NCBI RefSeq assembly: GCF_036588685.1
Contig: NC_086382.1
Location: 5,183,001 to 5,247,000 of the forward strand
Origin: Mytilus trossulus
Lineage: Eukaryota > Mollusca > Bivalvia > Mytilida > Mytilidae
DNA: 64,000 nucleotides
Direction of reading: 5' to 3'
Each line of letters begins with the position of its first letter. Position 1 is the first letter of the stretch. The position numbers were made by a program, and so were the translations under genes. Of this stretch, positions 59,961-64,000 are shown piece by piece. The notes beneath the pieces are model-generated. The model was not told the DNA's origin. It saw only the letters and a program-made list of their open reading frames with translations, and searched no databases.

Positions 59961-61309
59961 ATTGCAGCAACTTATTAACACTTGATTTATTACTATAATG
60001 ATACATATGTGTATCATAACGTATCTGACAGTTGTAAAGGTTAATTTAAAAACTATTTAATTAAAGAATCAGATAATAAAATTAGAAAAAAATGTTTGTC
60101 AAATTCATGTTAACAAAATTCATTTAAATTTTCATATTTGTTTAACAGCATACAAAGACGAAATATCAAATAAGAAAAAGTCCTACAATACATGGACTCG
60201 TTAAAATGTATCAGATCTCATTGTCCATAGAGGTTACTTCGAACACTGTCGATGGTCAAATAACACTATATATCCATAACAACTTGTCTAATAGACAAAC
60301 AAGCATGGGAAATCTTATATTGACGATGTTAAAGTCTGTTTGATTTCATACTATCGATAAACAATATTTGAAAATTAACGTTTTGAAGTCTGAAAACGAT
60401 TTTTTGAGGCATGATCATTCATTGAACTGCAATTCTGGTATATCTGTCATATTTATGACTGTGTACAGGTAAGAGTTCTAAGTTGTAAAGTTGAAATTTG
60501 CACTTACAAAATTTCCGGGCGTCATCATAAAACGTGATCGAAAAACAGTTTTTAAGAATCCAAGATAATATCCAAATTGTTGTAACTACAATATCGTCCA
60601 CTTTAACGTGAAACAGCCTTTTTTGTACTTAAATACGCAACAGGAAGAATGCCACTGATTTTTGGTATGGTTCTTGTCGATCAGTTTCAGGATTTTATGT
60701 GAGGTTTTTTGAACTGCTTGTTTGTTTTGCCTTTTTTTCTTTTTTTTTGCCATGTCGTTTTATTATCCCTTTGTTATGCTCTGCTTTTCAATAAGATAAA
60801 TGTCTTTTATTTTGAGTTCAGTTTTCTTTCTTTCTTTTTTGTTTTTGGTTTGTTTTCTTTAGTTTTTTTTCTGGCCAACTAACACATACTCCTCATTTCA
60901 TTGTATATATATTTAGTTATGAGAAGAACTACTTCAGTCTCCAATTTGATTTCCATATAGCTGATCTCTACTGTATTTGCACGTTTTAGCTACTTAACCC
61001 TTCTTGCTTATCATTGTCTTAATCAAGTTACAGTTGAATAGTTTGTCAACCCTGAATTATTGCATAATCACATTTAATAATTTTGTATTGTACATGCTCA
61101 AAAGACATTAAAAAGACCATAATGCTGAAAAAAGTCACAATTTAAATAGTATACATTGGCACAAGTCATCTAAAAGTAAGATGAGCGTCTGATTTTTCAA
61201 AAGCAAATCACTGCAGCAATCTAATTAAACTGATTATTCAAATCAAATTTAGTCTCCATATACGATAGGTAAAAGACCGCTTAATAGTTATCAAATGTAC
61301 CAGGATTAT

Positions 61310-61420
61310 AATTTAATACGCCAGACGCTCGTTTCGTCTACATAAGACTCATCAGTGCCGCTCAGATCAAAATAGTTGTAAAGCCAAACAAGTACAAAGA
61401 GTTGAAAATTATTGACAAAC
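61310..61420. repeat. R1 repeat in intron 9 of gene D
   Basis: Core CGTTTCGTCTACATAAGACT and CAAACAAGTACAAAGAGTTG, the most canonical R1 copy here. It ends about 80 bp from exon 9. Confidence 0.65.
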
Positions 61421-62324
61421 CAAAATTCCATAAGGTTGTGCCAAATACGACTTAGGTAATCTATTCCGAGTGTAAAAGTCTTATTGATTTGAGTACCCAC
61501 CAACTTTTGTGTCACACAGTGTACTATGTGGAACACCTACTGGAGCAGCTGTACCAAGTCTCATGGCTTCATGTAAGGTTGCCTCTGTATAACTGAGTTT
61601 TTCTCTGTCCTTTATCCCCGGTAATCTATCTTTTCCTAATTAAAAGTTCACATTGAAATAGACATAAAAGTATGTCAGTTTTTAAATGTAGCCCATACAA
61701 ACTGCTTGCAATATAACGTGTTATACCCTTAAAAGCAATATTGCTCTGGTACAAGTGTGATAAATGTTAAATAAGACACTGTCATTGATTTTTTCTATTT
61801 TGTGTCCTGTTTTATATTTTCTAAGAGTTCTGAGTTCGTTCCAAAAAATGAATGAACCAATTTTGCTTTTCTGATTTGCTTTTTTTGTTGGCATTTGTGT
61901 TTCTTGTGTGTTTTATTTTATATTAGTGCAATAAACGTAGTATCATTATCTTTAACAATAAATAATCGTAAAATTTAGTATCATAGCGTTGACAGGCATC
62001 ATTTTTCAATGTAATTACTTTACTAATTTTTTTTTTATAATCTGTCCATCTTTGTTTTCAATGCAAACGGTAGCGTTCATTTGGTCCAACATTTGAAACA
62101 ATAATTTGGGTTGTTATGCCTTTGTTTACCTCAGTTTTAAATTGTAACCCGGATTTGTTTTATCTATGTGTATGTATGTTCACGTTTGTGTTTGTTGCAC
62201 TCCACTTTATTGTTCCTGTTGCTCCTTTTTTTCCTCTTATAGTTGGTGTGTTTTCTGGTTTTAGTTTGTAACCTGGATTTGTTTTCTCTGAATCGATATA
62301 TGACGATTGAACAGCGGTATCACG

Positions 62325-62545
62325 TTAAATTAAAAAAAAACTGAACTCTTAGAGGAAAGGGTCAAAACCGAAAGTCCAATATCAAATGAAAAAATCAAGA
62401 GCACAAACACATTGAACGAAATGACTTGGTCATGTTGGTATTTGAAGGTATTTTCTTATGTAGAAAATGGTGGATTGAATCTGGTTTTATAACGCTAAAC
62501 TTCTCACTCATATGGCAGTCGCATCAAATTCCATGATATTTAAAA
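62325..62545. repeat. R3 interspersed repeat between exons 9 and 7 of gene D
   Basis: Contains CTTAGAGGAAAGGGTCAAAA, TTATGTAGAAAATGGTGGAT and CTCACTCATATGGCAGTCGC. The rest of 61640-63540 is AT-rich intron-like DNA plus an R1 copy at 63345-63450. No exon 8 is visible. Confidence 0.6.
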
Positions 62546-63544
62546 AAAAAAACGGTATATAATATTTACTGCTGCAAGTATTTCTAAGGTGAGGTTTCTC
62601 TTGTTATTATTTTAATTTTCGTCTAAAAACTGATCGGATAAGTCAGGCCATTTAAAACTGACTTTTACAATTTATTACTGTTTAAATTCCAGATAAGCAT
62701 ACTTAGACAAGGTTTAAGGATGTTTACTTCTATGGTTTTGGAATTTTTGCCTGATTTTTCGGAATTTTCTGGGTTTATTCATAACAAAATTTGCCCACTT
62801 AAACCTACTTTTCTTTTCATAATTCTTTTACATATAGGTTACAGAGCCATACTTGGTAATTTCGTAAAATCTTTGTTATATTTTTATAGTTTTTGAAAGA
62901 AAAGAGGTGCCAATGTAAAATGAATGAAAAATATAAAGAGAATTATTTCCTGCCAAATTTTTAATTGCTTAAATCTTTAAAATAAACAAACAGATCCTTT
63001 ATTTTCTCTGCTTTTTAAATTCTACTGAGCATTAATCATTGAGATTCAAATAAGTTTTAGACAGAACGAACAGAAATAATAGTGTTATCATATCAAGAGG
63101 CAATCAAGCAAAAAGAGTTATGTTTGATTAAAAAATCAGATACATACCTTTGAAAGGATTTTTCTTCATCTTAAAATTATTGGATTGATTTCTTATACTG
63201 TTATGCATATGTCATATGCAGGTTATGTTCTGTAATTTGTTGTAATGGGTTTGTTTCGCTCTTTACTGTGATTTCAAGATGATCAACAAAAATATTTCTT
63301 TGCAATGAGTATGGTCAAAGTGTGAATATAAACCATTAAAATGATGTATTTGCGCCAGCAGTGGTTTGGTCTATAAGATACTTTCCAGCGATGCTCGAAT
63401 AATAGATAAAGGCTAAAAAGGCCAAATAAAGTATGAAGTTGAAGGGAATTTAGGACCAAATATGCCTTAAAATTTATAGGCAGCCATTTTTTCACTAATT
63501 TCATTTACTATATTGATACAATACTAAAATAACATTGATCTGCC

Positions 63545-63780
63545 ATAGATGCACAATCTTACCCCTAAATATATCTAATATGATTTGTCTTAGATGTGTG
63601 TCGAATCACTGAAATAACATGCACGATCTCACCACTAAAAAAATCTAATATAGTTTGTCTAAGATGTGAATCAGCTATCTTACCACTAAATATATCTAAT
63701 ATATTTTGTCTAAGATGTGTTTCAGCTATCTTACCACTAAATATATCTAATATAGTTTGTCTAAGATGTGTGTCAGATAA
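63545..63780 (-). repeat. Tandem repeat of the exon 7 3' end and splice donor, gene D
   Basis: Four junction copies with exon/donor borders at 63735, 63684, 63633 and 63563. The first three are spaced 51 bp apart and the last 70 bp. Each carries THLRQ(T/N)ILD(I/F)FS followed by GTAAGAT or GTGAGAT. On the gene strand an open frame through the array reads repeated HLRQ units of 17 residues. Three extra donor sites therefore follow the authentic one. Genes A, B and C have only a single junction. Confidence 0.9.
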
Positions 63781-63869
63781 CTGAGATAACATTTCCACGT
63801 TCTCCTCTTGTTCTGCTTCTTTTCTTGCTGTATCAAGGAATCAGTAAAATCTCTAATATTGTCTGGAAA

Positions 63870-64000
63870 AAAGTAAAATCACAAAAATACTGAACTCTGA
63901 AGAAAGTTTAAAACGCAAGGTCCCTAATAAAATGGCAAAATCAACAGCTCAAACACATCAAACGAAGGGATACCAGCTGCGATATTCTTGGCTTGGTACA
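63870..64000. repeat. R3 interspersed repeat at the right edge
   Basis: Contains CTGAACTCTGAAGAAAGTTT, AAAATGGCAAAATCAACAGC and TATTCTTGGCTTGGTACA. It starts right at the acceptor side of exon 7 of gene D, so it is inside intron 6, and is cut by the window end. Confidence 0.6.

Larger units (their letters stand above)
59196..63862 (-). pseudogene. Cytochrome P450 gene D (partial, continues right), probably broken
   Basis: Exon 10 (59196-59548, 353 bp) is intact with FDPTRF and the haem loop FSAGRRVCLGE. Exon 9 (61501-61635, 135 bp) is intact with EAMR and a GTGGGT donor. Exon 7 (63735-63862) is 128 instead of 129 bp: near 63830 the sequence is TTGCTGTATC where genes A and C have TTGCCAGTATC or TTGCTAGTAAC. 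This 1-bp loss shifts the frame and gives a stop inside the exon. Exon 8, which carries the I-helix AGxET motif, cannot be found between 61636 and 63734. The end of exon 7 with its donor is tandemly repeated. Exons 1-6 would lie right of the window. Exon 8 is 105 bp, so its loss alone would keep the frame, but the protein would lack the oxygen-activation helix. Confidence 0.8.

Noticed and set aside
59999-60018. Short palindrome ATGATACATATGTGTATCAT as an operator
   Set aside because: Isolated 20-bp inverted repeat in intron 9 of gene D; expected by chance in AT-rich DNA of this size.

Overview
This is animal genomic DNA, AT-rich, with intron-rich genes separated by many short interspersed repeats. 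The repeat families (a palindromic element dense in GTAC, fragments carrying the 'cgtttcgtctac...cagtgacgctc' and 'ctacgggtgcgggaatt' cores, a DIRS-order retroelement) and the gene type point to a bivalve mollusc, most likely a marine mussel of the Mytilus type. That assignment is from memory of such repeats, not from a search.

The backbone is a cluster of four related cytochrome P450 genes (clan 2, CYP17/CYP1-like). Gene A (minus, left edge to 11056) is a broken copy. Gene B (plus, 13104-26110) and gene C (minus, 32452-47922) are both intact. Each has ten exons of 148, 78, 99, 94, 156, 212, 129, 105, 135 and 353 bp, giving 502 residues. All exon lengths and intron phases are identical although the introns differ. 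Gene D (minus, 59196 to beyond the right edge) keeps exons 7, 9 and 10 but has a 1-bp deletion in exon 7 and no recognisable exon 8. Genes A and C share homologous introns and come from a segmental duplication: window 1-11095 matches about 38610-44295, interrupted by later insertions and one deletion.

A 6.7-kb Ngaro/PAT-type tyrosine-recombinase retrotransposon (about 1621-8345) lies in intron 5 of gene A in the opposite orientation. It has split direct repeats (A1 ... B1-A2-B2) and decayed gag, reverse transcriptase/RNase H and recombinase regions. Gene C keeps the empty site at about 41063. Other mobile DNA includes a hAT-like element in intron 8 of B with a perfect 8-bp target duplication, a second TIR element in intron 7 of C, two copies of a 350-bp GTAC-rich palindrome (56564-56913, 58740-59094), several fold-back elements, and a divergent pair of decayed NADAR and SGNH-hydrolase fragments at 54.1-55.0 kb.

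The most unusual theme is tandem amplification at exon/intron boundaries. The 3' end of exon 1 with its splice donor is repeated as a 40-bp unit, 3 times in gene B and about 22 times in gene C. The 3' end of exon 7 with its donor is repeated four times in gene D. Gene C also has glycine in place of the conserved acidic residue of the I-helix oxygen-activation motif. Intron 8 of gene C carries a separate, very homogeneous 58-bp minisatellite of about 27 copies.
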